A DNA stretch of 64,000 nt from Gracilibacillus kekensis (GCF_900143085.1 NZ_FRCZ01000002.1:248001-312000); one strand, 5' to 3'. Counted from the first letter of the stretch, positions 49,493-60,336 are shown. Notes: generated by a model from the sequence alone, not told the origin. A program made the numbers and translations.

Positions 49493-49800
49493 TCCGTCGA
49501 CCCCTTCCCAACAAAACATTACAAACGATATGTATAGTACTTCTATTATGATCAATAATTTGAAATTTGGCTACCCATTTTTTTATTTTAGTTACAAAAT
49601 ATTATAAAACCTTTTGGACATAAAATTTTTTTGTTGAAAGACCCTTTTAGTGGTTTCTCCGATTTTTTGTCCTTCATTTCCATTATGAAAGACACTTCTT
49701 AGCTTTTTCTCTGATTTCTGTTCGTAAGATAAAAAAGTGACAAGACAAGTGGTTACTGCTGCTTTTACTACTATTTAATTGTAGCTTAGAGTGCAATAAA
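49493..49800. other. intergenic region between ctpB and minJ
   Basis: About 310 A/T-rich bases. It must hold the minJ promoter, but no clear -35/-10 pair was picked out. No gene or repeat seen. Confidence 0.5.
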
Positions 49801-49830
49801 TAATCCGAACGATCGCTCGTTCGGATTACT
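49801..49830 (-). terminator. terminator of ctpB
   Basis: AATCCGAACG (49802-49811) pairs with CGTTCGGATT (49818-49827) in a tight perfect hairpin. The trailing T-run is stronger on the plus strand (CTCTTTTATTTT) than on minus (ATTTATT). It lies four bases after the ctpB stop. Confidence 0.65.
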
Positions 49831-49833
49831 CTT

Positions 49834-51315
49834 TTATTTTGTTAATGTTTCAACCGCTTTTTCAAGTTGAAGATCATCTTCACCTTCTTGGACTTTTTCA
49901 ATGATTGCTGTTTGTAAAAGCTCTGCGGTTTTCTCATCGACTTTGCCTGTAACTTCAGTCTCCTGATCTTGTTGGAAAGCTTCGACAGCTGATTTTGTTG
50001 CCTCATTAAAGTAACCATCCGTACGTCCGGGTTCATAACCTAATCCTTCTAGCATAATCTGAACATTTTCGATTTTACTATCACTTTGATCTAATGTTAA
50101 TGGCTCTTCAACCTGAACTGGATTCGTATAGTAATAGTCTGGCATTTTTTGTTCGATCGTTGGTTTTACGCCAACCTCATGAATCGAGTTACCATCAGGT
50201 GTTAACCATTTAAAACGGGTAATTTTAATGGTACTGCCATCACCCATAGAAACAGTTTGTTGCACAGTACCTTTACCAAATGAGGTTTCTCCTACGATTT
50301 CATAATCTAAAGCTTCATTAAGTGCTGCTGATAATATCTCAGAAGCGGAAGCACTACCTTCGTTGATTAGCGTCACGATAGGATAACCTTTAGCTTTCTC
50401 GATCTTAGAAAAATATCTTGTTTTCTTCCCACTAGGATCTTCAATTTGAATATACGGGGTATCTTTTGGAATGAAGTTTTTTAGAATTTGTTCAACCTCT
50501 GGTAGTAAACCACCAGGATTACCTCGGACATCAATCACCAAACCTTCGATTCCTTGTTCCTCTAATTGACTTAGTTCTTTCTCAAAATCATTCGCTGTAT
50601 TTTCAGAGAAAGAAGTCAATTCGATAACACCTATTAATTTACCATTCTTTTCTTTTGTGTCTGCATAAACAGTTTCGAGTGGAATAGAATCTCTGGTGAT
50701 TTCAACTTCTAATGGATCTTCCACTCCAGGACGATTCACTTCAAGAACAACAGTTGATCCTTTTTCACCTCGAATTTTATTGACGGCTTCATAGAGATCT
50801 AATCCCTCTACACTTTCACCATCGACTGATAGTATCTGATCATTAGGTTTTAAACCTGCTTCTTCTGCAGGTGAATCTTTAATTGGTGCAACAATCGTCA
50901 CATTTCCCTCTTTCATAGACACTTCTGCACCTATACCTTCAAATGAGGATTCAATTTGTTCATTAAATTGTTTCATTGTCTCTTGATCCATGTATACACT
51001 GTATGGATCTTCAAGCGAACCTAACATGCCTTGAATTGCGCCTTCAATAAGCTGTGTATCCTCTACCTCTTCCACATAGTTTTCCTGGATAATTGAAAAA
51101 GCATCGACCACCTTCGACATTTTGCCCATGTTTTCTTCGATATTCTCTTGTTGATCAGCTAATTCCGCTATTAAATCAGGATCCGAATTAGCAAACCCAC
51201 TATTATTTAGGCTTGTATCTTCTGCAAACACTGATAAGCCTACATATGTACCAACTGCCCCTAGCGCAATTGCTACAATTAAAATTAACGTTAAATACCT
51301 TTTTCTTATATTCAT
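49834..51315 (-). CDS. ctpB: carboxy-terminal processing serine protease CtpB-like
   Basis: 493 residues. Signal-anchor near the N-terminus (LTLILIVAIALGAVGTYVGL), PDZ domain (about 115-200, NVTIVAPIKDSPAEEAGLKP), peptidase S41 core with Ser in EGSASASEILSAAL and Lys in SFGKGTVQQ, and a C-terminal peptidoglycan-binding domain (IMLEGLGYEPGRTDGYFNEA). In Bacillus CtpB cleaves SpoIVFA during sporulation. It lies downstream of the M23 protein, ftsX and ftsE. Confidence 0.94.
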   Translation of the reverse strand: MNIRKRYLTLILIVAIALGAVGTYVGLSVFAEDTSLNNSGFANSDPDLIAELADQQENIEENMGKMSKVVDAFSIIQENYVEEVEDTQLIEGAIQGMLGSLEDPYSVYMDQETMKQFNEQIESSFEGIGAEVSMKEGNVTIVAPIKDSPAEEAGLKPNDQILSVDGESVEGLDLYEAVNKIRGEKGSTVVLEVNRPGVEDPLEVEITRDSIPLETVYADTKEKNGKLIGVIELTSFSENTANDFEKELSQLEEQGIEGLVIDVRGNPGGLLPEVEQILKNFIPKDTPYIQIEDPSGKKTRYFSKIEKAKGYPIVTLINEGSASASEILSAALNEALDYEIVGETSFGKGTVQQTVSMGDGSTIKITRFKWLTPDGNSIHEVGVKPTIEQKMPDYYYTNPVQVEEPLTLDQSDSKIENVQIMLEGLGYEPGRTDGYFNEATKSAVEAFQQDQETEVTGKVDEKTAELLQTAIIEKVQEGEDDLQLEKAVETLTK

Positions 51316-51392
51316 TACTCCACCCCATAGACGTATTAGAAAAACAAACTTAGCATTTCAAAAAACTACTCTATTATATATTATGAACGTTT

Positions 51393-51428
51393 AAAAAAGA
51401 CATCACAAGTTTTTTGTGATGTCTTTTA
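51393..51428 (-). terminator. intrinsic terminator after the M23 peptidase gene
   Basis: AAAAGACATCACAA (51395-51408) pairs with TTGTGATGTCTTTT (51414-51427), followed on minus by TTAAAC. It isolates ctpB from the fts operon. Confidence 0.85.
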
Positions 51429-51462
51429 TTTTCAATTCTTTTCAATTAACCATGAATGATGA

Positions 51463-52881
51463 TTAATTTAAATAATTCATTGGGTTTACTGGGTTTTTAT
51501 ATCCACCAGCATGAATTTCAAAGTGTAAGTGTCTTGCCGTAGAACTTCCTGTTGATCCCATGACACCAATTTGTTGCCCTTGACTTACAGATTGACTAGA
51601 AGAAACATGGATGCTACTTAGATGCGCATATAATGTTGCGTATGTCTTTCCATTGATGGAGTGAGTAATCATAATCGTATTTCCATAACCACCCATCCAG
51701 CCTGCATACGATACAACGCCACTTGCTGATGCCTTGATGTTAGAAGCACCAGATGCTCTCCAACCAAAATCCGTCCCATTATGTGGTCTTACTACATTAT
51801 AAATGGGGTGTAATCTGTTTGGATTAAAATGGGAAGTCACTCTCCCTGTAGTTGGTTTAATAAAATCCCTGTTTCCACCATTTGATGCACTGGTCTGACT
51901 CGATGAACTTGACCCTTGTTCTTGAGATTTTTGAGCTTCTTGTTTTGCTAACTGGTCAATTTTTTGTTTTTCTTTTTCTGCTTGTGCTATGGCCTTTTGA
52001 ATATTCGCAGCTTGAGCATTTAGTAACTGCTGCTCTTCTTGTGCTGACAATTTGATTTCATGTAATTCTTCCTCTTCTGTTTCCAACTCAGCCATCAAAC
52101 TCTGTTTATTCGATTTTTGTTGATCTAATGTTGATTTAATCTGATTTAACTCTTGTTGTTGAGCTACCAGACTTGCTTTCGTTCCTTCCAACTCTTCTTT
52201 ATTTTCTTCCAATGCCACTTGTTTCTCTTCTACTTCTTTTTTATTTGCTTCTACAGTTAACTTGCTTTCTTCCAACTTCTCTTTGTCACTTTGCTGTTCT
52301 TCCATGATTTTCTTATCTGAATCCATGATTTTTGTTACAGCTGTTGCACGGTTGATAAAGTCACCAAAACTTTGGGCACCTAAAATGACTTCTAAGTAAC
52401 TTGTATTACCACCATTTTGTTGAATCGCACGAAGTCTATTTTTTAACAGTTCTTCCCTTGCAGCGATTTTTTCCTCAAGTTGTTTTATTTCTTCTTTTAA
52501 CTCTTCAATTTCCTCTTTTAATTTCTCAATTTCTGATTCTGTTTTGGAAATTTCATCTTCCGTCTCTGCTATTTTATTATTTGTCGTAGCAATTTCATCT
52601 TGTTTAGCCTTTAATTGAGCTTGAGTCGATTCTAAATCACTATCAATTTCTTCAATTTCATTTTTAGTCTCTTTTTGTTCTCCTTGATTTTCAGCAATTT
52701 TTTCGTCAGTTTCGTTTACTTTACTTTTTATCCCATTTGCCTCTTCATCAATTTGACTTTTTTCTTCCTCTAAACCATTGATTTTCTCGTTCAATTCACT
52801 TTTCGATTCAGCAAAAACAGAGTTGGATGATATAAAAAGTGAAAGCATTACAAAAGTAAGCACTAGATAAAACCGTTTCAT
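51463..52881 (-). CDS. EnvC-like secreted coiled-coil protein with M23 peptidase domain
   Basis: 472 residues: signal peptide (FYLVLTFVMLSLFISSNSVFA), a long Glu/Lys/Gln coiled coil (about 30-310, heptad-rich) and a C-terminal LytM/M23 domain (about 345-470) with metal ligands in VVRPHNGTDFGW (His and Asp) and the HLHFEIHAGG HxH motif. All ligands are present, so it may itself cut peptidoglycan. The layout parallels EnvC and the coiled-coil hydrolases controlled by FtsEX. It starts about 36 bases after ftsX, supporting that link. In Bacillus subtilis the FtsEX partner is CwlO (NlpC/P60) at another locus. Confidence 0.9.
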   Translation of the reverse strand: MKRFYLVLTFVMLSLFISSNSVFAESKSELNEKINGLEEEKSQIDEEANGIKSKVNETDEKIAENQGEQKETKNEIEEIDSDLESTQAQLKAKQDEIATTNNKIAETEDEISKTESEIEKLKEEIEELKEEIKQLEEKIAAREELLKNRLRAIQQNGGNTSYLEVILGAQSFGDFINRATAVTKIMDSDKKIMEEQQSDKEKLEESKLTVEANKKEVEEKQVALEENKEELEGTKASLVAQQQELNQIKSTLDQQKSNKQSLMAELETEEEELHEIKLSAQEEQQLLNAQAANIQKAIAQAEKEKQKIDQLAKQEAQKSQEQGSSSSSQTSASNGGNRDFIKPTTGRVTSHFNPNRLHPIYNVVRPHNGTDFGWRASGASNIKASASGVVSYAGWMGGYGNTIMITHSINGKTYATLYAHLSSIHVSSSQSVSQGQQIGVMGSTGSSTARHLHFEIHAGGYKNPVNPMNYLN

Positions 52882-52917
52882 GTAATTTCCCCTCTCTAAG
52901 ACGTTTCTCGTATTCTA

Positions 52918-53811
52918 TCAGACTTTTAAAAACTTACGTACACTCATTAAGCTTCCCCAAACACCAATTGTTGCGCCAATCCCAATTATTAAAGCTGATA
53001 CTTGAATGGCAAATGGATAAAAAGGAAGTATCGTCACAAAATCAAATTGTTGCAATATATCTAAATTCTGTGTTAAGAAATAATAACCAACTAATATAAC
53101 CGCAATCGGTAGTAGGCTTCCAAAAACACCTAACAACATACCTTCCACAAAGAATGGCCATCTGATAAAGTTATTTGTTGCTCCTACCAGCTTCATAATC
53201 CCAATCTCTTTTTTACGTGCTAAAATTGTTATCTTAATAGTGTTTGAGATTAAGAATATCGCGGTGAAAACTAATGATATTATTAATGCAAGACCAATAT
53301 TCCTTGCATATTCATTGAATTTAAACAAACTGTCTACATATTCTTGTCCATAATTAACTCGATAAATAGAATCGATTTGTTCAATTTCATTTGCGATTCT
53401 TTCGGTTTCAAGTGGGTCTGTTGCTTTTACAACAAATGCATCATTCAATGGATTATCCTGTTCATACAATCCCCAGGCTTGTCCTTGATCACCCATACTT
53501 TCCATTAAGTTTTCCAATTCTTCTTCCTTGGTAAGAAATTCAATGCTCTGCACACCTGAGATACCGCTTATTTCTTCTTCGATCTGATCAACATCTATCT
53601 CTTCAGCTGTTATTTCGACCAATGCTTTTATTTGAACATCTTTTTCTAACTCACCTGCAATGTGATTCAGATTGAGCATCAATACAAGGAATACACCTAC
53701 CAAGATGAGTGTTGTTGTTACTGCACCTACAGAAGCTACTGTCATCCAACCATTGCGCCAAGTGTTTCTCGCACCTTCTTTGAAATGTCGCTTCACCGTA
53801 TTAAATTTCAT
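52918..53811 (-). CDS. ftsX: cell division ABC transporter permease FtsX
   Basis: 297 residues from ATG 53811 (GGAG nine bases upstream), matching Bacillus FtsX. Four membrane segments with a large extracytoplasmic loop after the first (LVEITAEEIDVDQIEEEISG) that in homologues contacts the hydrolase. The C-terminal NFIRWPFFVEGMLLGVFGS is typical. It overlaps the ftsE stop by eleven bases, so the two are translationally coupled. FtsEX signals to peptidoglycan hydrolases rather than importing a solute. Confidence 0.95.
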   Translation of the reverse strand: MKFNTVKRHFKEGARNTWRNGWMTVASVGAVTTTLILVGVFLVLMLNLNHIAGELEKDVQIKALVEITAEEIDVDQIEEEISGISGVQSIEFLTKEEELENLMESMGDQGQAWGLYEQDNPLNDAFVVKATDPLETERIANEIEQIDSIYRVNYGQEYVDSLFKFNEYARNIGLALIISLVFTAIFLISNTIKITILARKKEIGIMKLVGATNNFIRWPFFVEGMLLGVFGSLLPIAVILVGYYFLTQNLDILQQFDFVTILPFYPFAIQVSALIIGIGATIGVWGSLMSVRKFLKV

Positions 53812-54487
53812 AACCATACTCTCCTCGATGCTCATCGCGTACAATTCTACCGTCTTCCATAGCAATTACACGTTTTTTTACTGTGTTAACAATTTCCTTA
53901 CTATGTGTAGCCATTAAGATGGTTGTACCACTTGCATTAATTTCTTCTAAAATCGACATTATTTCCCATGATGTGTCCGGGTCTAAGTTACCAGTTGGTT
54001 CGTCAGCAATTAACAGTGCGGGACGATTTACCATAGCCCGTGCTATTGCGACCCGTTGCTGTTCTCCACCGGATAGTTCATCAGGTATAAATCGTGCTTT
54101 ATTCTTTAAACCAACCTGATCTAACACACTCATCACACGTTTTCGAATATTTTTTGGTGTTTCTTCTATCACTTCTAAAGCGAATGCAATATTCTCATAG
54201 ACGGTTAACTTCGGCAATAAACGGAAATCTTGGTAAACAACCCCGATATTTCTTCTGAAGTAAGGAACTTCCTTCCATTTTAGCTTTATCAAATCTTTAT
54301 TATTAACTTGTACAGTTCCATCTGTCGGTACTGTCTCACGGAATAACATTTTGGTGAAAGTTGATTTACCTGCACCGCTCGGACCTACTATGTAAACAAA
54401 TTCTCCTTGCTCTATAGTTACATTGACCCCGTTAAGAGCTACTACACCATTAGGGTATGTCATATACACATCTTGCATCTCTATCAT
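53801..54487 (-). CDS. ftsE: cell division ATP-binding protein FtsE
   Basis: 228 residues. Walker A GPSGAGKSTFTKMLF (about 35-49), GVVYQDFRLLPKLTVYENIA, signature ELSGGEQQRVAIARAM and Walker B ALLIADEPTGNLD are intact. ATPase partner of FtsX; drives conformational control of cell-wall hydrolases during growth, division or sporulation. Located between yvjA and ftsX as in Bacillus. Confidence 0.97.
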   Translation of the reverse strand: MIEMQDVYMTYPNGVVALNGVNVTIEQGEFVYIVGPSGAGKSTFTKMLFRETVPTDGTVQVNNKDLIKLKWKEVPYFRRNIGVVYQDFRLLPKLTVYENIAFALEVIEETPKNIRKRVMSVLDQVGLKNKARFIPDELSGGEQQRVAIARAMVNRPALLIADEPTGNLDPDTSWEIMSILEEINASGTTILMATHSKEIVNTVKKRVIAMEDGRIVRDEHRGEYGYEI

Positions 54488-54678
54488 AAAGTAATCACCT
54501 TTTTATCATATTATAGTACATTTCAACGAAAAATGGAATAAATTCCCCGATTTCGTATCACGCTGACTACATTATAACATCATTTTCGCTATTTTTTACT
54601 AAAAATTATATTACATTTTTATTTCAATTTCACCAAAAAATGCTGGAACATACTGGAAACTTGTGGTTTTTAAATCAA

Positions 54679-55545
54679 TTAGGACCGTTTGAAACCTTCA
54701 CCTAACACTTCCGTTGCGTTCATTGCTACTACAAATGCATTGGGGTCAATTAATTTAACTGCTCTTGTTGTTTTACTAAATTCATTCTGATGAACCACAC
54801 ACATTAAAACTTTACGATCTTCGTCTGTATAACCACCAGAACCATTAAAAATAGTAACACCTCTATCAATATCATTCAACAGAATTCGACGAACTTGTTC
54901 AGGTTGATTCGTGATTACCATAATATTTTTTGAGGTATTTAGTCCTACTTGCACAAAATCGATCGTACGACTAGTGACAAATAAAGCAATAATTGCATAT
55001 AAGCCCTGTTCTAAAGAAAAAACTAAGGACGCTGTCAATACAATAAGACCATCAAACATAGCCAGGCATACGCCTAATGGTAATCCAGTATATTTGTGTA
55101 AAATTTGAGCAGCTAAATCTATTCCACCTGTGGAGGCTTTCCCACGAAATACAATACCAATCCCAATTCCAACGATCATTCCACCAAATATGGCTGCTAA
55201 TAACGGTTCTTCTGTAGCAGGCTGAACATCTTTTGTTAAGAATACGTAAAAAGGTAAAACCACTGTTCCCACTAAAGATTTAGCACCAAAGTTTTTACCT
55301 AAAATTATAATACCAGCGATAAATAGTGGTATGTTAAGGGCCCATTGTACAATGGATGGTTCCCAATTAAATAACGACTTTGTAATCGTACTGACACCCG
55401 CGACACCGCCAGATGCGATTTCATTTGGTAATAGAAATACATTAAACGCTATCGCGACAAAAAAGGCACCAATGAGTACATAAGTGTAATCCAAGGTCTG
55501 TCGTAACATATTAGGCATTTGTTTTCGTCTATATCTTGCAATCAT
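54679..55545 (-). CDS. yvjA: YitT/YvjA-family membrane protein (DUF2179 C-terminus)
   Basis: 288 residues from ATG 55545 (GGAG nine bases upstream). About six membrane segments (ALNVFLLPNEIASGGVAGVS region, then GGMIVGIGIGIVFRGKASTGG), and a soluble C-terminal DUF2179 domain (NIMVITNQPEQVRRILLNDI, then GVTIFNGSGGYTDEDRKVL). Function unknown; some paralogues affect sporulation or transport. In Bacillus subtilis yvjA lies between prfB and ftsE, as here. Confidence 0.88.
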   Translation of the reverse strand: MIARYRRKQMPNMLRQTLDYTYVLIGAFFVAIAFNVFLLPNEIASGGVAGVSTITKSLFNWEPSIVQWALNIPLFIAGIIILGKNFGAKSLVGTVVLPFYVFLTKDVQPATEEPLLAAIFGGMIVGIGIGIVFRGKASTGGIDLAAQILHKYTGLPLGVCLAMFDGLIVLTASLVFSLEQGLYAIIALFVTSRTIDFVQVGLNTSKNIMVITNQPEQVRRILLNDIDRGVTIFNGSGGYTDEDRKVLMCVVHQNEFSKTTRAVKLIDPNAFVVAMNATEVLGEGFKRS

Positions 55546-55570
55546 GTTAGTACACTCCTTTTTCACAGTA

Positions 55571-55607
55571 AAAACGAGCAAAAGGAAACGATTCCCCTTT
55601 TGCTCGC
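55571..55607 (-). terminator. intrinsic terminator of prfB
   Basis: CGAGCAAAAGG (55575-55585) pairs with CCTTTTGCTCG (55597-55607) and on minus runs into TTTTTAC. Confidence 0.85.
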
Positions 55608-55612
55608 TTGGA

Positions 55613-56714
55613 TTAGTTCATTACAGAACGTAAATAAGCATCGATAAAATTGTCTAATTCACCGTCCATAACTGCCTGACTGTTTCCTGTTTCATAGTCT
55701 GTACGGTGATCTTTCACCATCGAATATGGGTGAAAAACATAGGAACGAATTTGACTACCCCAGCCAATTTCTTTTTGTTCTCCACGAATTTCAGCCATTT
55801 CCTGTCTTTGTTTTTCAATTTCAAGTTGATATAGTTTCGCTTTCAGCATCTTCATTGCTTGATCTCTATTCTTGATTTGAGATCGCTCTGATTGACAGGT
55901 GACAACCGTATTGGTCGGAAGGTGCGTAATTCTTACCGCAGAGTCGGTCGTGTTAACATGCTGACCACCTGCACCACTGGAACGATAGGTATCAATTTTT
56001 AGATCCTCTGTTTGAATATCAATATCGATATCATCATCAAGCTCTGGTGTCACATCACAAGAAACAAAAGATGTGTGACGGCGACCAGATGAATCAAAAG
56101 GTGAAATTCGTACAAGACGGTGCACGCCTTTTTCTGCTTTAAGGTAGCCATAGGCATTATGTCCCTTAATCAGTAATGTCACACTTTTGACACCTGCCTC
56201 ATCACCTGGAAGATAATCAACCGTATCAACTTTAAATCCTTTTGATTCGGCCCATCTCGTATACATACGAAGCAACATGCTCGCCCAGTCTTGTGATTCT
56301 GTGCCACCTGCACCTGGATGTAATTCGAGAATCGCATTATTTTTGTCATATGGTTCACTTAAAAGAATAAACAATTCAAAGCGATTTAATGCTTCTGTCA
56401 AAGCGAGCACTTCACCTTCCAGATCTTCACGTAAATCTTCATCGTCTTCTTCTTTAACTAATTCGTACGAAACCTCAGCATTTTCCAACGATTCTTCATT
56501 TCGATCAAATGCATTTACCAGCTCTTTGATGCCATTCGCTTCATTAATAGTTTTTTGAGCTGCTCCTTGGTCATCCCAAAAGCTCGGGTCTGACATCATT
56601 TCATCCAACTCGGCAATACGAGCTCTCTTTGCTTCTAAGTCAAAGAGACCCCCTAAAGTCCGCTATACGATTTGCCATTTTATCTAGTTCTTGTCTTATT
56701 TCTACTAATTCCAT
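55613..56714 (-). CDS. prfB: peptide chain release factor 2, programmed +1 frameshift
   Basis: Two frames join into one 366-residue RF2. The first 24 codons run from ATG 56714 (GAGGTGAA upstream; [20 protein letters not shown]) to an in-frame TGA at 56640-56642. A +1 shift at CTT-TGA continues as [22 protein letters not shown]2 reads UGA and UAA: the SPF tripeptide is in [16 protein letters not shown] and the GGQ in [16 protein letters not shown]. The frameshift is the conserved autoregulatory device: low RF2 favours shifting. Start of a unit ending in a strong terminator, just below secA. Confidence 0.97.
56640..56654 (-). promoter_or_regulatory. programmed frameshift signal in prfB
   Basis: On the minus strand the internal Shine-Dalgarno-like AGGGGG (56649-56654) precedes TCT-CTT-TGA-C with the usual three-base spacing. 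CTT slips to TTT when UGA decoding is slow. Confidence 0.95.
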
Positions 56715-56733
56715 CATTTCACCTCATTTAAGC

Positions 56734-59244
56734 TTAGCGTCCATGACAATTTTTATACTTTTTACCACTACCGCATGGGCATGGATCATTTCTTCCGACC
56801 GTTTGTGCTTTTACAAATGGTTTTTTTACTTTTTTCTTTTCCTGATTGCCACCAGAGACAGCTTGTGTATCTTTTACAACTGCTTCCCGTTTTAAGTTTT
56901 CACGAATTTGTGCTTTCATCACATATTTGGATACTTCTTCGTTAATAGCTGCCACCATTTGTTCAAACATGGCGAAACCTTCCATTTGATATTCACGTAA
57001 CGGATCATTTTGTCCATACGCACGTAAATGAATCCCTTGACGAAGTTGATCCATTTGATCAATATGGTCCATCCATTTCGTATCGACTGTACGTAAAAGG
57101 ATTACTTTCTCAAATTCACGCATTTTTTCAGGTGTTAATTCTTCTTCTTTTTGATCATACTTTTCTTTTACTTTACTAATAATTAGATCGATCACTTCAT
57201 CTTTTTCCTTATCATTAAGGTCATCCTCGGTGATCCAGTCAGATTCTATTAATGTGCCGTGGAGGTACTCGGTTAAGCCAGAGATGTTCCAGTTTTCTGG
57301 AACTTCATCAGCCATGTACGTATCAACCGCACTTTCCACTGTAGTTTGAATCATTTGTTCAATAATTTCTCGTAAGTTATTAGAATCAATCACATCAAAA
57401 CGTTGTTTGTAGATAATTTCACGTTGCTGACGTAAGACATCATCATACGACAGAATCGTTTTACGCGCATCAAAGTTATTCCCTTCGACACGCTTCTGTG
57501 CGGATTCCACTGCTCGTGATACCATCTTACTCTCAATTGGCTGCGTGTCATCCATCCCTAAACGTTCCATCATATTCTTCATATTATCTGAACCAAAGCG
57601 ACGCATTAATTCATCTTCCATCGAAAGGTAGAATTGAGTCACACCAGGATCTCCTTGACGACCAGCACGACCACGCAGCTGATTATCAATACGGCGTGAT
57701 TCATGTCGTTCTGTACCAATAACGGCAAGTCCACCTACTTCCGTCACACCTGTACCCAGTTTAATATCGGTACCACGACCAGCCATATTTGTCGCAATCG
57801 TTACTGCTTTTGGTTGGCCAGCATTCTCGATGATTTCTGCTTCACGATAATGATTTTTTGCATTTAATACATTATGTTTGACACCGGCACGAGATAATAG
57901 CTTTGAAATTAATTCGGACGTTTCAACTGCAACTGTACCTACTAATACTGGTTGCCCTTTTTCATAACGACCTTTAATCTCTTCTACAACAGCTTTAAAT
58001 TTGCCGTCCATTGACTTATAGATTAAATCGGCTTTATCTTCACGTATAATCGGCTGATTCGTTGGTATCGCAACAACATCCATCGCGTAAATGTTACGAA
58101 ATTCTTCTTCCTCAGTTTTCGCTGTACCTGTCATACCGGCCAGCTTCTCGTACATACGGAAGTAATTTTGAAAGGTGATGGACGCAAGGGTCATACTTTC
58201 ATTTTGGATCTGAAGCCCTTCTTTTGCTTCGATCGCTTGGTGAAGACCGTCACTGTAACGACGACCTTTCATTAAACGTCCTGTAAATTGATCGACAATC
58301 ACCACTTGATCTTCTTCGACTACATAATCTGTATCTCGTTGCATGGCAACATGTGCTTTCAGTGCTTGATTAATATGATGTGTTAATGTCACATGATTTA
58401 AATCAAAAAGGTTTTCAATGCTAAAGAATCCTTCTGCTTTATTTATCCCTTCTTCTGTAAGCTGCACACCTTTCGATTTTTCATCATAAGTATAATCTTC
58501 TTCATTTTGAAGCGTACGTACAAAAGCATTTGCTTGCTGATATAGGTTTGCTGATTTTTGAGCAGTTCCTGAAATAATTAGCGGTGTACGTGCTTCATCA
58601 ATTAAAATCGAGTCGACCTCATCAATAATGGCAAAGTGTAAAGGACGCTGCACCATCTGTTCTTTGTACAGGACCATATTATCTCTTAAGTAATCAAAAC
58701 CATATTCATTATTTGTACCATATGTAATGTCAGCCAGGTATGCTTCTCTTTTATCTTCTTTCGACATACCATTTTGGTTGAATCCTACTGTTAAACCTAA
58801 AAATTGATATAACTCTCCCATTTCACGCGCATCACGATCTGCTAAATAATCGTTCACCGTGATAATGTGCACACCTTTTCCTGTAATCGCATTTAAATAA
58901 GCAGGCATGGTGGAGGCAAGTGTCTTACCTTCCCCTGTTTTCATCTCTGCAATATCGCCCTTATGCATCGCAATTGCACCTAATAACTGTACATAAAATG
59001 GACGCATACCTAATACACGATTTGCTGCTTCACGTACAACAGCATATGCTTCTGCTAATAAATCATCCAATGATTCACCTTGTTGATATCTTTCTTTAAA
59101 TGATTCCGTTTTATTGGCAAGTTCATGATCTGACAGTAATTGAATCGATGGTTCTAACGCCTCTATTTCATCTGCAATCTTCTCTAAGTTTTTTAATTGT
59201 CGTTGGTTACCATCACCGAATACTTTCTTTAATAATTCACGCAT
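56734..59244 (-). CDS. secA: protein translocase ATPase SecA
   Basis: 836 residues, full length. Drives preproteins through SecYEG. Walker [13 protein letters not shown] (about 100-111), [46 protein letters not shown] and [11 protein letters not shown] helicase motifs, and the C-terminal zinc-binding tail [19 protein letters not shown] that binds SecB/ribosome. Next to prfB as usual. Confidence 0.98.
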   Translation of the reverse strand: MRELLKKVFGDGNQRQLKNLEKIADEIEALEPSIQLLSDHELANKTESFKERYQQGESLDDLLAEAYAVVREAANRVLGMRPFYVQLLGAIAMHKGDIAEMKTGEGKTLASTMPAYLNAITGKGVHIITVNDYLADRDAREMGELYQFLGLTVGFNQNGMSKEDKREAYLADITYGTNNEYGFDYLRDNMVLYKEQMVQRPLHFAIIDEVDSILIDEARTPLIISGTAQKSANLYQQANAFVRTLQNEEDYTYDEKSKGVQLTEEGINKAEGFFSIENLFDLNHVTLTHHINQALKAHVAMQRDTDYVVEEDQVVIVDQFTGRLMKGRRYSDGLHQAIEAKEGLQIQNESMTLASITFQNYFRMYEKLAGMTGTAKTEEEEFRNIYAMDVVAIPTNQPIIREDKADLIYKSMDGKFKAVVEEIKGRYEKGQPVLVGTVAVETSELISKLLSRAGVKHNVLNAKNHYREAEIIENAGQPKAVTIATNMAGRGTDIKLGTGVTEVGGLAVIGTERHESRRIDNQLRGRAGRQGDPGVTQFYLSMEDELMRRFGSDNMKNMMERLGMDDTQPIESKMVSRAVESAQKRVEGNNFDARKTILSYDDVLRQQREIIYKQRFDVIDSNNLREIIEQMIQTTVESAVDTYMADEVPENWNISGLTEYLHGTLIESDWITEDDLNDKEKDEVIDLIISKVKEKYDQKEEELTPEKMREFEKVILLRTVDTKWMDHIDQMDQLRQGIHLRAYGQNDPLREYQMEGFAMFEQMVAAINEEVSKYVMKAQIRENLKREAVVKDTQAVSGGNQEKKKVKKPFVKAQTVGRNDPCPCGSGKKYKNCHGR

Positions 59245-59611
59245 TCTAGCCGCTCCTCTTTATCTTAAAATCGATACACGAAATATTAAATAATTTCCAT
59301 ACTTATCATAACACTAGCTTTATAAAAATTACAACAATCGGCTAAGTGAAAGAGGAAGCAGTCATAAATCAGACTGCTTCACTAAGGTAAGAGGCGAAAT
59401 GATTTACACCATTTCGAAAGGAGCTAATCTAGTTATAACATAGTAGGAGCATTGCACAAAATTACTATATTTAGATTTTCATAAGTAACTATAAAGTGGA
59501 AATGATTTTTATAAGGAAAGATTATTGCTTTTTAGATCTTTTCTCTAGTGTAAAAAAATTATTTTGTATACTTATAAGAAAATGTACAAGATAGCTAGTG
59601 TGAAACAACGT
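59245..59611. other. secA upstream region with two unexplained hairpins
   Basis: GAAGCAGTC (59353-59361) pairs with GACTGCTTC (59372-59380), and GAAATG near 59396 faces CATTTC near 59410. Neither is followed by a proper U-tract. They could be leader structures for secA, whose start is 100 bases away on the minus strand, but secA control by SecM-like stalling is not expected here. No gene seen. Confidence 0.4.
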
Positions 59612-59642
59612 AAAAAAGCGACCCATATTAGGTCGCTTTTAA
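59612..59642 (-). terminator. intrinsic terminator of hpf
   Basis: AAAAGCGACC (59614-59623) pairs with GGTCGCTTTT (59631-59640), with a T-run on the minus strand. Eleven bases past the hpf stop. Confidence 0.85.
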
Positions 59643-59652
59643 TTAAGTATTA

Positions 59653-60213
59653 TTAGCTTGGTTCAATCAAACCATATCTGCCATCTCGACGTCTATATAC
59701 CACATTGGTATTACCTGTAATAGAATTCTCAAAAACGAAGAAAGCATGTCCCAACATGTCCATTTGCAATACTGCTTCTTCAGAATCCATTGGTTTTAAA
59801 TCAAATCGTTTCGTTCTCACAATTTCTAATTCATCATCATCGAATTCTTCTTGTTCTCGAGCTTTTAATGCTTCATTTTCCAGTTCCGCAAATACATGCT
59901 TAGGAGCACCTTGCTGGCGGAATTTACGATTTACTTTTGTTTTATGCTTACGAATTTGCCTTTCTAGTTTGTCAACAACAAGATCGATCGCTGCATACAA
60001 ATCAATGTGTTGTTCTTCTGCTCTTAATAACAGGTTTGTCATCGGAATTGTAACTTCGATTTGTTGCTCGTCATTATAGACACTTATGTTTACATTTACA
60101 TCAGAAGCGGGAGGAGTATCAAAATATCTTTCCAGTTTGCCGATTTTTCTCTCGACATACTCCTTAATTGAATTGGTCACTTCTACATTTTCTCCACGGA
60201 TGTTGTATTTCAT
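59653..60213 (-). CDS. hpf: long-form ribosome hibernation promoting factor
   Basis: 186 residues, the long HPF type (YvyD) with N-terminal ribosome-binding domain (MKYNIRGENVEVTNSIKEYV, about 1-100) and C-terminal dimerisation domain (DMLGHAFFVFENSITGNTNV, about 130-186) joined by an acidic linker. It pairs 70S ribosomes into 100S dimers in stationary phase. Beside the fliS-fliT genes as in Bacillus subtilis, separated here by element copy E. Confidence 0.95.
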   Translation of the reverse strand: MKYNIRGENVEVTNSIKEYVERKIGKLERYFDTPPASDVNVNISVYNDEQQIEVTIPMTNLLLRAEEQHIDLYAAIDLVVDKLERQIRKHKTKVNRKFRQQGAPKHVFAELENEALKAREQEEFDDDELEIVRTKRFDLKPMDSEEAVLQMDMLGHAFFVFENSITGNTNVVYRRRDGRYGLIEPS

Positions 60214-60336
60214 AAAAAGTGTCCTCCTTTCAAACTATAAAGCTATAATAAGCTATATATCTATAATACCACAACTACGACTCTTTAAACGAATAATAAG
60301 TCAATATATGTGATGAATTTTTAACAAAATCTTTAC

